Assembly (NCBI GenBank): GCA_004335835.1
Contig: RWJK01001503.1
Span: 1-49,401, forward strand
DNA: 49,401 nucleotides
Source: Scenedesmus sp. ARA3
Taxonomy: Eukaryota; Chlorophyta; Chlorophyceae; Sphaeropleales; Scenedesmaceae
Direction: 5' to 3'
Part shown: in pieces, positions 13,401 through 25,441 of the stretch
Layout of the letters: each line of letters begins with the position of its first letter
Numbering within the stretch: the first letter of the stretch is position 1
Program-made: the position numbers and the translations under genes
The notes under the pieces: model-generated
Seen by the model: the letters and a program-made list of their open reading frames with translations, nothing else
What the model was told of the DNA's origin: nothing
Databases searched by the model: none

Positions 13401-15793
13401 TCACCCGTGAGGGGTCGCCAGTGGCTGCTGCTGCAGCTGCGATGCCTGCATCAGGCTGCTGTGCGACTGCCTCAGCGAGGGCACCTGCAGCGGGCACAGA
13501 CAGCAGTCAGTGAGCCTGACGTACGCTGCATGCATGGTGGGACCCCAAACCCACCCCCTTGATACTCTGCTGCGGTGCCAACGCACACATGGTTGACATG
13601 GGAGATTTTGGCACACACAGGCGCCCTCACCTTCCAAGCGCGCCACGTCAGCATCTCTTTTCGCCAAGCTGATGCGCAGCGCAGCAATTTGATGAGCCAG
13701 GTACTCCTTCTCTGCTGCTGCCAGCCCATGCGCAGCTGCAAAGGCAACCTGCTGCTCCGGCATGTGCAGCTGGCTGCGGCTGCCATCTGCAGCGTCCACA
13801 TCGCCTTCTGCTTGCGCTGCTACATCTGGTGCAGGCAGAGCTTCCACTGTCCAGTTACCTTCTCCAGACCTGGACCTCCAAGAACCAGAGGAACGCACAT
13901 TGCAGCTTGCACTGCGCACTGCAGCCAGGCCCGCCCTAGGTGCTCCTGCAGCTGCTGAGAATGAACCTTGCCTGCTGAAGGCAGCTGCGGCAGTACTGCC
14001 ACCTGCTGTACTGCCAGATGCGCCCTTGCTGCCTAGCAGCTCATTAACCCTGCGCTGCAGAGTATCTGCCTGCCTGCCTTTGTCTGATAGCTGCTGCTTG
14101 AGTGCAGCAACACGAGCATCCCGTTCTGCTAGGCGCTGCCGCAGCTCGACCTCCGCCCTGCAGGCAACACGCAGAAAACATGACATAACACTAAGTGGGC
14201 ATACCGTGGTATGTTTCATCACAGCCGGGCTGGTGGACTCGTGCTGACATAGACCCTGGCACTAGCATCAAAGCGTGCATGCATTGTAAACACGCGATGC
14301 TGCTCGAACTCTGCAAGCAGCGAGAGCATCACTAACTCATCCAAACAACAAGGTGGCAGCGTCGAGCCAAAGCATAGCCATCTAGTACTGGAACAAAGAA
14401 GAACGCTGGCCGGACCGCAGTTGCCGCGCACCTAGCGCTGACGCGTAGCTTGCGCTGCAGGTCAGCATTGCCCATCTGCGCCTTCACAAGCTCCCTGGAC
14501 AGCAGCGCAACGCTGCCGCTGCCGCCACCATCACTGCCGCTGCTGAAGCCTGCAGCAGCCTCACCATCAGCTGCCCAGCCTGCCTCAGCTGCCTCATACC
14601 CGCCGCTGCTGCTGCCGCGCGGCAACTGCCGCGCTGCTGAGCTGTCATCTGACGGCCTGCCATTGCTCGTGCTGCCGCTACCTGCTGCTGCCTGAGGCCT
14701 GCTGCCACCAAAGCTGCTTGACCTGCTCGCAGCAGCACTGCGCCCTGGTGGGGTGCGTGAGCGGCGGCTGGTGCTGCCAGTGCCAGTTGCGCTCTGTGAG
14801 GCGCGCCTGCTCTCAGCGCGCTCAATCGCTGCCAGTGTGGCTTCCAGGCCCTGCACTGCAGCGCCTGTTACCTCGCCAGCTGCCTGCAGGTCTGTTACTT
14901 CTGCTTGCAGCGTGAACACCTGAAAGCAGCAGGCGACAAAGCAGCAGCAGCTGGACAGGTTCAGTACTGGCTGCATAGCAAAGTGCATGATGAAGCGCAT
15001 GGTCGTGCGATGCAGCCGCCTGCCATGTAGTCAGCAGGTGATGCGACAAGTCACATGTCATGGCTGCTAGCAATCATACAGTAGGCAACAATGACACATA
15101 ACAGCAACCCTTGAGTTCGCCATCAAAACTCAGTCCGAAGCGTAACGGAATGCGCACCTGTTGCTGCAGCAGGTCCCGCTCCTGCTCCACCACGTCCAGT
15201 TGCCCTTCAAGCAGCGCCACGCGCACCTCAGCGGCATGCAGCGCAGATGCAGCAGCAGCCTGCGCTGCATCGACTGCAGCTGCCGCGCTGCCTTCTGCCT
15301 TGCGGGCTGCCTCGAGGCGCTCTGCGCTGATGGCAGCTGATGACTCTGCTGCCTGCTTGCCCAGCAGCTGGCGCAGCTCCTGGAAGGGTTGGATTTGCAA
15401 CGGATTGCAGCAACATAAGACGACAGTTGCAGGGTGAGCCGCATGGCAACAACACTTTACAGCTGCTGTTGACGATTGTGGCCCCTGCCTGTTGCTGCGA
15501 GCGGATCACACGCCTCAAGTACAGGTTGCTGAGCAGCAGCACTGCCATACATACCACTACAATACAATTAGTGTTGAAGCTTGCTACGCACACACATGCT
15601 CCTTACCTGCACCTCCCTGCGCAGCCGAGCCTCCTCAGCTGCTGCAGCCGCTGCCAGCGCTGCACGCTGCGCTGCCAGGGCTGCTGCGTCAGCTGCTTGC
15701 TGCTGCGCGCTGGCCTGGCCAGCCTCATCAAGCAACGCCTGCAGCTCTCCAACTTCCAGCTCTCGCGCAGCCAGCAGCTGCAAACAGCAAAAT

Positions 15794-15847
<54 letters not shown>

Positions 15848-18643
15848 CAGCAGCAGCAGCAAGACAAGCAGCAGCAGCATGGTCAGCAATACAACACATC
15901 TGAGACACTTGCGCCAAACTGCGGTTGCAGATGTCGACTCTCATCAACACCAGCTACTCGCATACACAACTTTCTGGCAGCAGAGGAGTACACAGGCAGG
16001 TTACCATCGACATTTGCAATTGCGCAGGCGCACTGCTGGTGTATGCCTTGTTGCCGCACCTGCTTTGACTGCAGCAGCTGGTCTTGCAGGTGGTACACCT
16101 CTTGACTGCGGCTAGCAGCCTGCGCTGTCAGCTGGGCAACCTGCAGTGCCAAGTCTGCCTCACCGCTGCAGCCAGCAGCTGGCCCATCAACGTACTGCTG
16201 CTGCTGCTGCTGAGTTGTCTTTGCATTGGCGGACTCCAGCGCTGCTGCCAATCGCTGTGCGCGCAGCGCCGCTGCATCGCTGCGTGCATTTGCGGCTGCC
16301 AGGGATGCCAGCAGCTGCGACTCCACCAGCTTCATGCTGCACACCTGCGCAGTGGTGACATAGTCACAGCAACAAAAATATTGTGATGTGTGTGGACACA
16401 TCGGATGCGGTGAGTATTATTTGAATTTTATGTGTGCCCTGCCAACAGTGGTACAGTAAAGGCTGCACAGCGCCATTGACGATGTCACTCGAGTGTGCAG
16501 CTGCTGCGCAGTTCTGTGACCACCAAAAGACTGCCATGTGTGCCCTTCCGCAGCAGCAGTTGGACAGTGTTACCTGCCGAGTCAGCGCCATCAGCGGTGC
16601 CTCTGCAGCCTCGTCACTAGCAGCAGTACTAGATCCGCGGCTGGCGCTCTGCAGCAGCAGCGCAATCCTGCCCTCAAACCAGCGAATGAGCCCCTCATCG
16701 CGCCGCTTGACTGCCTCTGCAACCGCCTCTGCACAGCAGCCGCTGCCAGCAGCCGCAGCATGCGCCTGCTGCTGGGCCCACTGCGAGCAGCCTGCTGCTT
16801 CAGCAGCAGCGGCTGCTGCTGCTCGCCGCAACGCGTCCAGCTCAGCTGTTGCTGCCTCAAGCTGTAGCGCCAGGCTGCTGGCGGTGCGGCGTGCTGCTGC
16901 TGCAGCAGAGTTTGCGCTGTTAGCACTGACTTGCTTTGCCGTCATCTGCTCTGTGGTCTGCTGCAGCTGGCTGTACAGCACCTCAATGCGCGCCTCCTGC
17001 ACAATTAGAGCGAGTTGACGGCAGCCAAAGGCAGGCGTCACATGCTGGAGAGATTCAGGGGAAACCTGCACACCGCGCCTTGCATGCACTGACACCATGG
17101 CTGCCGGGTTAGCAATGAGGTAGATGTGACCGAGGCACATTCTCTGGGAGAGCAGTGTCACATTGCAAAATGCACTCGGCAGAAGATGCGCCATTGCAAG
17201 CTGCGCCGCACCCTTACCTGCGCGTGCATGCGCTCCACAGCATGCGCTGCCGCCTGCTCAGCCCTGCGGCCTGCTGCGCGCACCAGCTCCTGCTTCGCTG
17301 CCTCTGCTGCCTGCCACTGCCCAGTGAGGCGCTCGAGTGCTGCCTGGGCTGCTGCCAGCTGTGCAGCCAGTGTAGATGCTTGCTGCGCAGACAGCTGAGC
17401 CCCCACCTCACTCTTGACATACAGCCTGAAGGCAGCAACCGCAGCAACCGCAGCAGCAGCAGCAGCAGCAGCAGTGGCGGCAGCATGGTGACATCAAGGT
17501 CATCGAGGCTGCCAAAGAAACACAACACCAGTGTCCAGCACGCAGCTGTAGCTGAGCTGTATACAAATCCGTCGCCCTTTGCAACAGCTAGAGATCCCAA
17601 CCACCACAGCTGGCACCTGCTGTCATGTAGTATTGCCTGGCATGGTAAGAGGAGCAGCAACTGCAATGTAGTCACCTGTCAGACTCCAGCAGCAACTCCT
17701 TCAGCTTGAGCATTGCTCCAGGCACCCACGACACATCAGCAGCACCATACGCCAGGCCGGAGCTGCGCGTGCCACTGCCACCACGCATGGCTGCGGCAGC
17801 AGACTGCTTGCTGCAGGCTGCTTGCACTGACTGCAGCAGTGCGTCAAGCGTGACTGTCACATGAGCCACGTGAGCAGAGTAGGCATGGGGAGGGTCGTGC
17901 GCAAGCTGCTGCTGCAGGCTGTGCTGCATTGCTGATGTGGCTGCCTCGCGCTCCCTGTACCACGGCAAAGCACACACAAGCAAGACAGCAGTAGTGCTTT
18001 AGTAGCAGAGAACACAAGCAGCAGCACGCATACAGTGCTGGAAAACCGTGTGCCCTCAACATCTGCTAAGCATAACAACTGCCCTGAAGCCAACCACATG
18101 CAGCGGCAAGCGCATGCCAGCATTTCCTCAACAGCTGCCCTTGCTCACTTTGCCAACTGATGCGCATGGCGCTCTTGGGCCTCCTGCAGAGCTGTATGCA
18201 TGCCTACTGCCTCTGACTCGGCTGCCACCAGCTGCTGCTGCAACAGCGCCAACTCCCGGCCAGCTGCAGCAACCTGCAGGGCAGCAACATGACAGCACGT
18301 TCAGTGCCAGTGCCCCCATCTCCAATACCAGCAGCAGTCAGGACGCCAAGCAGTCAAAACCACACTCACTACCATGAAAGCACATGGTGAGTAGCCAGCG
18401 GGTGGCCTGCAGGGAGGTGATGCATACGAGGCATAGGGAGTTTTGCACAAGCAGGCGTAACACACCTGCTGCCCAGCAGCTTTGACTTGGCCTCTGAGCT
18501 CTTCCCGTTGCTGGCTGAGTGCAGCATTTGTGTCTTCAGCAGCAGCTGCCGCTGCTGCACGCGTTGCTGCCTCATGCTGTGCCGACTCCAGCTGCTGCCG
18601 CAGCTGGGCCGCAGAAGCAGCACGGGCCCCGCACTCATCCTGA

Positions 18644-18674
<31 letters not shown>

Positions 18675-21600
18675 GAAGCAGAAGCAGCAGAAGCAGAAGC
18701 AGCAGAACAGAAGAAAAGAAGGAGTCAGAACGACAATAAGCAGTTGACGACCGGTGCAAGCTGGACCGCAAGTTCCTGCTACAGGTTGTGACTTTCCAAT
18801 CTAGGCAGCATGCATGTGTTGACAGTATGCAACACATGCACGCATACGCACAGTAGGAAAGCGCTGACTGCAAATCTTGCTTTCAGTTCTGGCCCGGCTT
18901 GCAAGATGCTATAGCAGAAACCACGCACCATTAGTTCACGCAGGCGCGCCTCCTGTGCCCCACCCTGCGCCTGCGCTGCTGCTAGCTGTGCTGTAAGCGC
19001 CACAACTCGCTGCGCCTGCTCACTGGCACCGCCCGCTTGCAGCGTTTCGATGGTTTCAAGCAGCACTGCTGCACGCAGCCCAGCACTGTCAAGCTCACAG
19101 GTCAGGCGATGCAGCTCCCTGCAGCACAACAACATAACAGAGGGGTTTGCAGCAGCAGAACAACACTAGTGACGCAGCTATCATTGCATCAGCTGGGCAC
19201 ATGCGGCTAGCATACTATGCATGGGTTGAATGCAGCTGGTGTACAAAAGCAGCAATGTGCACGATCCTGATAGAGTAGCACCCCTGCTCACCTGTCTTTG
19301 GCGGCAATCTGCTGCCTTACGTCTTGTGCCTGTGCTGCGGCAGCGGCTTTCACAGCAGCTACCTCAGCAGCAGCTCGTGACATGCCTGCTTGTGCTTCTG
19401 CTGCCTGCTGTTTTGCCGCTGCCGCAGCCGCAGCTGCAGTGCTGCGGTCGGCTGCCGCTGCGTCGCGCGCAGCTTCTGCTGCGGCCAGCCGTTGCTGCAT
19501 TTCTGCAAGCTCAAAGGTGGCGCGCTTGCCAGCCTGTTTTGTGAAAGAGGGGTGCAACATCAAGCAGAAGCAGAGCATACGAGTCACGCACACACAGGTA
19601 GTGCAGATTGTGCACAGCAACAGTAGCAGAGGCAAACAAACAGAAGGCCCAGGCACCTTGAACTGCGCTGCTACTAACAAGAGGACGGCTGAGACACAAA
19701 CCAAAAAACGACAGGCCGGCAGTGTGTGCGCAAGTGCCCAACACCACTGCAGCGCTTCGTAGCAGCATCCACAGTGCCCGGCCACACCAACAACACATGC
19801 AAACCCTGCATTGCAAGATATGCTCCTGAAGCACCTGTTGCACATACCTGTACTTGCTTCTGCAGCGCGGCTTCTAGCTTTGCATTTGTTGCCGCATCTG
19901 CCTGCCCTGCCTGGCCTGCGGCAGCCGCTGCTGTTGCGCGTGCCGCCTCCAGCTGTGATGACAGCCGTGCCACCTCAACATCTGCAGTCTCGCGGTGCTG
20001 CCTGTTGTGAGACAGCAAAAGCAGGTGAAGAAACAGCCGCACCAACTGACACAGAAAGAAGGTAGGCCGTTTGCGTGCAGTGATACAACATGTGATTGAC
20101 AGCAGCACTGCTGCCTGCGTGCTGTTGGATGCTCGCAGAGCTGCGCACGTGCATGTATGAAGGCAGCGGGGTGGCGCCAAACACTGTTCTATTGCCCTTG
20201 AAGCCTGCTCAGCATCCGCTTCATTACATGCCAGCAGCAGCAGCAGTACCCCCCCGCGCACCTCGCAGACCTAAGCTCTGCCTCCGCTGCCAGCAGCAAC
20301 TGCTGCAGCTGCAGCAGCCGCTCTTTGTCATCCATGCCAGAGCCCTGCATGCTGCCGGCGCGTGGGTGGCCCCTGGACACTGCCAACACGCGTGAAGGCC
20401 CGTTTCCGGCAGAACCTGCGGCCTGCCCTGCCCTGGCGTTGCCGCTGGCAGTGCGTGATGCTCGTTCTGCATGTGCAGCATTCGTGTAGACGGCAGCGTC
20501 AGCAACTGCGATCCGCATTCAAAAAGTTTGAACAAGCAGTACGCACTTCATGTTGCATGCTTCCTAGGCTTGGCTGCCAATGGTGCGCTGTAGGCGCTGG
20601 AGCTATTCGACACACCCACCATCGGCAGGAGCCTGCAGCTGCTGCTGCTCTTGCTGCCTGTGCTCGCTGCTGTCAGCTGCAAAGGTTGCAGCTGCCAGCG
20701 CCATCTCTGCCTGCTGAGCCCTATCCAGCAGTTGTGCCAGCATCTCTTGTGACCTGGCCTGCTCAGCAAGCCAAGCAGCTGCTGCAGCCCCAGCTGCCTC
20801 ACGCTCCGCTGCTGTCATGTCACTGGGCAGCTTCAGCAGCGGCTGCAGCTTGCTGCTGCACTGCTGCTGCTGCTGCCAGTCGCTGCTGTCAAAGCAAGGC
20901 CATGGCCTGCTGCCGCTGCTGCTAGCCTGCTCGGCCGCAGCAGACAGGCATGCCGGGTCTGCTATACGCCTGCTGCTGACAGCCTCCAGCAAGCGAGCAG
21001 CACGCATCATCGGGTACGTGCTGTGAATAGCGACGCGCTGCTGCTCCTGGCGCTGCGACTGGGCCTCCATCCTGCACAGCACAGCAGCAAAGCAATCGAC
21101 ATCAACACCAAGAATACGTTGCAGTCCTGCAAGTGGGTATCGAAGCGAGCATCATCAGCATACACCGCAATTGTAACATTTGTAATGCACCCCCATTAAA
21201 AGGATGATCCAGCATGTGCAGCACCAGGTGTCTGTGCATAATCTTTCTGCAGTCTGCGCACGTGGTTCAAACACAGCATTGACAGCTGCATCTTCCACCA
21301 CAGCTGCCATCTGCTGCTCACCGTGCTTCCTCCAGCTGCTGCTGGCTCTCTGCCAGCTGCTGCTGCAGCAGGCCCACCTCCCCTCTCAGCTGAACCTCGC
21401 CGCGCTTCAGCTCAGCCACCTCCAAAGACAGAGCAGCAGCCTGCGTGGTTGCAAGCGCATGACACGACAGTGGATCACACGGAAAAGTCGGTTAGGAGTT
21501 GGTAACAGAAAGCCAGCCATGCGCACACGCATTGCCATGAAACGCTGATGATGATCCAATGGCATGATGCTGTAGGGCAAAGACAGCAAGTTGACAACAA

Positions 21601-24600
21601 TACACAGCGTCAGCACAGCCCACCTGCCCAGCCAGCTCCCCTCTGCTGCCCAGCCTGCCCACTGCCTCCCGTAGCGCCGCCAGCTGTGCAGCAACTGACT
21701 GCTTTGCAGCAGCCAGCGCCTGCGCATGGCGCACAGCTGCAGCAGCGCTGCGCTGCTGCAGGTCCTGCAGCCGCTGAGATGCCAGCTGCTGCTGCGTTGT
21801 AGCTGCCAGCAGCTGTGACTGCAGCAGCGCGACGGCCCCCTCAGCATCTGCTAGCGCTTCTGCTAGCATTGCTTCTCTGCTGCCACTGCTGCAATCAGCA
21901 GACTGTGTACGGCACACAGCAGGGTCACGGCCAGCGTTGCGGACACTGCCCCAGGCACTACCTGCTCTGCCAGCCGCTGTGCTACTTGCGGGTTGCTTCC
22001 CTTTGATGCCTGGAATTGATGCAACTGCAGCAGCCGTCAATGCAAGGCCAACGCGGCTGCTGCTGTTCACAATGGGCTGCTGCTGCTGCTGCTGCCGCTG
22101 GTCTGGCAGGCTGTGTGGTTGCGTGACTGCATCGTAATCCACCTCCAGGTCTGCAAGGTGTGGCCCGCCAGCAGCAATAATTGCTGCCAGCTTCTTCTGC
22201 ATTGCCTGCAGAGGCAAGTAACAGGTACACAATAGGTACATAAGCAACGCCATTGCTCGCCCAACAGCTTTTTTTCAAGTAGGATGCACTGTAAACTGCC
22301 TTATGGCAATGTTCACTGCGCATGCAGATTGAACAGGTAAAGGCACAGCAGAATACTAGGTGTACACACAAGCATGCAGAAGGCAGCATGTACAGCAGCA
22401 GCGACATTTGCAGAAGCTTATACACCTGCACACAGGCCCGCCTACCTGCTACGACATGTGCATGCCAGCCCCACGCAGGCATCCATCACACATGCCTCCC
22501 GCCTCCTGTGCATGCTGTGCACAATCATGCATGCATCTGCTGATGTGCGCTCACCTTGCTTTCACGCGCATGCAGAGCCTTTGCTGTGTCCAGCTGCTGC
22601 TGCAGCTGTTCAGCATGCGCCTCAGCCTCGCTCAACTGAGATGAGAGCTCTGTCATCTTGGCATTGAGCCTGCAGTACAGAACAGAAGCACCATCAACAA
22701 AACATACTGCAGCTTATGCCCGCCAAGGGACTTTGGCGTTACCATGCGCCTCCACCACCAATGCATGTTTGCCATAGTACGGGGGCGCGTCGCCTGCATA
22801 GGCGTCTGTGTCAACAGCGCAAAGGAAACCAAGCGCGCACCTGACTGATGTCAGCCTTGCCACCTCTGCCTCTGTCTGCTGCCTGCTGGCCTCCCTGCGT
22901 GCAGCTCCCGCACTGCACTGCTCAGCAGCAGCCAGCAGCTCGCCCTCCTCAGCAGCAGCTTCGGCAAGTGCCTGCAGGAGCGAGCGACGGCGCCACAGCC
23001 AAGCAGCGGCAGGCACTTCAGCAAATGCATTTGCCATAGCAAAGTGAATAAGACACAGGTCCTTCAGCATGCAGCTGTCACATGCAAACTGTCTGCTCTC
23101 AGTAAGTGCATTGGAGGTTGAAGCCGAGATACAAGCCACTGCAGCATGCTCGTAGGCAACAATGCAGAGTCAGCAGCAAAGTCCGCCAGTGGTGCCACGG
23201 GTGGCACAAGCTACAGCATGCATTGCCGCACCTGCAGCGCCTCTAGCTCTGTCAGCCGCTCCTGTGTTGCTGTCAGCTCAGCATGGGCCCCTGCAAGGTC
23301 GCGCTGCAGTAGCAGCACCTGTGCTGCAGCGCCGTGCTCGCCAGGCAGCTCTGCGCAGCACCATGGCGGCAGCGCAGGACAGGTGGGCGATATAGTGTTA
23401 GCAGTACGCCAGGCTGGCCTACTGGGTCCGCTGCAGATACGTGAGGAGCTTATACACACAGAGCGATTTCCAGGATAACAGCTTGTCATACAGTCGTTAC
23501 GTGTGCTGTGGATTTTGCTTTGACCCACAAGAAGAACGAGAGATGCACAGCATGCGGCCAAGGCAGATCAGTATGGCTGCCACAAGCTGCAGCTGCAGGC
23601 ATGTTATTGCCTGCCAGCACAGCAGATTTTCAGCTGGAAAGCCCACCTGCATCTCCTGCCAGTGCCGCACGCGCCACTGCGAGCTCTGCTTCCATTGTCG
23701 CCAGCTGCGCATCCCTCTCAGCCAGCAATGACAAGAGCTGCGAGTCAGCGCTGCCACCTCCAGCAGCAGCAGCAGCAGCAGCACCAGCAGTGAAGCCTGC
23801 ACGAGCGTGCGCTGCTGCTGTGTCATCTGGTGCTGCTGCAGTTGCGGGGTTGTCTGCCGCCTCTGCTGTCAGGGCCGCAAGCTGGCCTGTGAGCTGCATG
23901 ACCTCCTGCTGGGCCTGCACGTTGTTGAGGTGGAAGAACACAAACACAAAGGCAAGAATGTGTTAGCGGCTGTGCATGCATTGCATGCGCGTGTTGGTTG
24001 ACATGCCTGGCAGCTGTGACCATCTTGCAAGTCAGTTGAGTCCGACTCAACATCCCGTGTGCTTGTGGCTGCTCACCGCAGGGCACACACGCATTCATGC
24101 TGCATGCCCATCCTGTTCCTGGCTACACTGCAACAGTAGCTATTGAGCGCACCTGCAGCAGCTGCTTTGTCTGTGCCGCCAGGCGCTCCTCTAGTGCATC
24201 AACCTGAACAGCATGCGCGCTGCGCAGCTCAGCCTGCAGGCAAGCAGCGGTGGCAGCAGCTCCGATGCTCAGCTCAAGCCTGTGTGCAGGCAACAGCAGG
24301 TCTGCACCAGGCCATCAACCAGGCTGGCAAGCACACGGGGTGGAATGCAACAACGCATGCGCTTTCGAGTGCCGATTATCACTCACCAGATCATGCGCAT
24401 GCTGCTGCTGTGCCTGCTGCAGAGCTGCCTCTGCTGCTTCAGCACGCGATAGATGTCCCGCTGCAGCCGCCACTGGGCCGGTGTCACCGCTGCACTGCTG
24501 CAGCTGCTGCTGTAGGGAGCGTATGGTTGCGTCCTTCTGCAGCAGCAGCTCAAGCGCTCTTTGGTTGCGCTCCTGCAAGGAATGCGTAGCATGGCGCAAG

Positions 24601-25410
24601 CGCAAAAATCGGCCGATTGCAGAAGCATTATACTGACCAACACAAGCGCAGCACGCAAAATGCCGGTGCCGTGCAAGCATGCAGCAGGGCTGCAGCCATT
24701 GATAATCATGTGTGTGCAGCACCTACAGTTGCACCGCACCATTGCGGCAGAGCAATCCAGGCCAGTTCTCACTGCTGATGCTGCGGCAACATATAAACGC
24801 AAGTGCTAAGTGATGCCCCACCTCCTGCCGTGCTTGCTCCTGCTTTGCTCCAGCTTCCACCAGCTCTGCAGCATCTGGGTGCTCTGCAGACAGCAGCTCA
24901 ATGAGCTGCTTGCTCGACTCCAGCTCTGACTGCGCTGCCAGCGCTGCACGCAGCTGCTGCATGTCCTTCTGCAAGCCATCATCAGCTGCAATGCCTGTGC
25001 TGCAGCTGCTTCTGTCAGGTGATGCCTGCTCGCCCACTGCATCCTCAAGCACTGGTGATAGAGCAGGCGCCCAGGCGCTAGGGCAGTCAGGCACCTGCTG
25101 CTGCTGCTGCTGCTGCTGGGGCTCGCAGACGGCAGCAACGGCTACGTCTTCGTCACTGTCCACAGACTCGGAAGTGCTCGCTGCATCCTCGTCATCCTGC
25201 AGCAACCGCTGCAGCAAATGCCTGCTTGCGTGGCTGTTGCCCTGGCTCTCAACCTGTGCCGGCTGCGCAGCTACTTCAACAGGCTCCTCTGCCTCAGGCG
25301 CTCTGGACTGCCTAAAGCTGCCCAGTATGCTCCTGCCCAGCTGCACCTCAGTCACGGCAGGCACAGCTGGCACCACGTGAGGCTGGGATAACAGTGACTC
25401 ATGCGATCCT

Positions 25411-25441
<31 letters not shown>
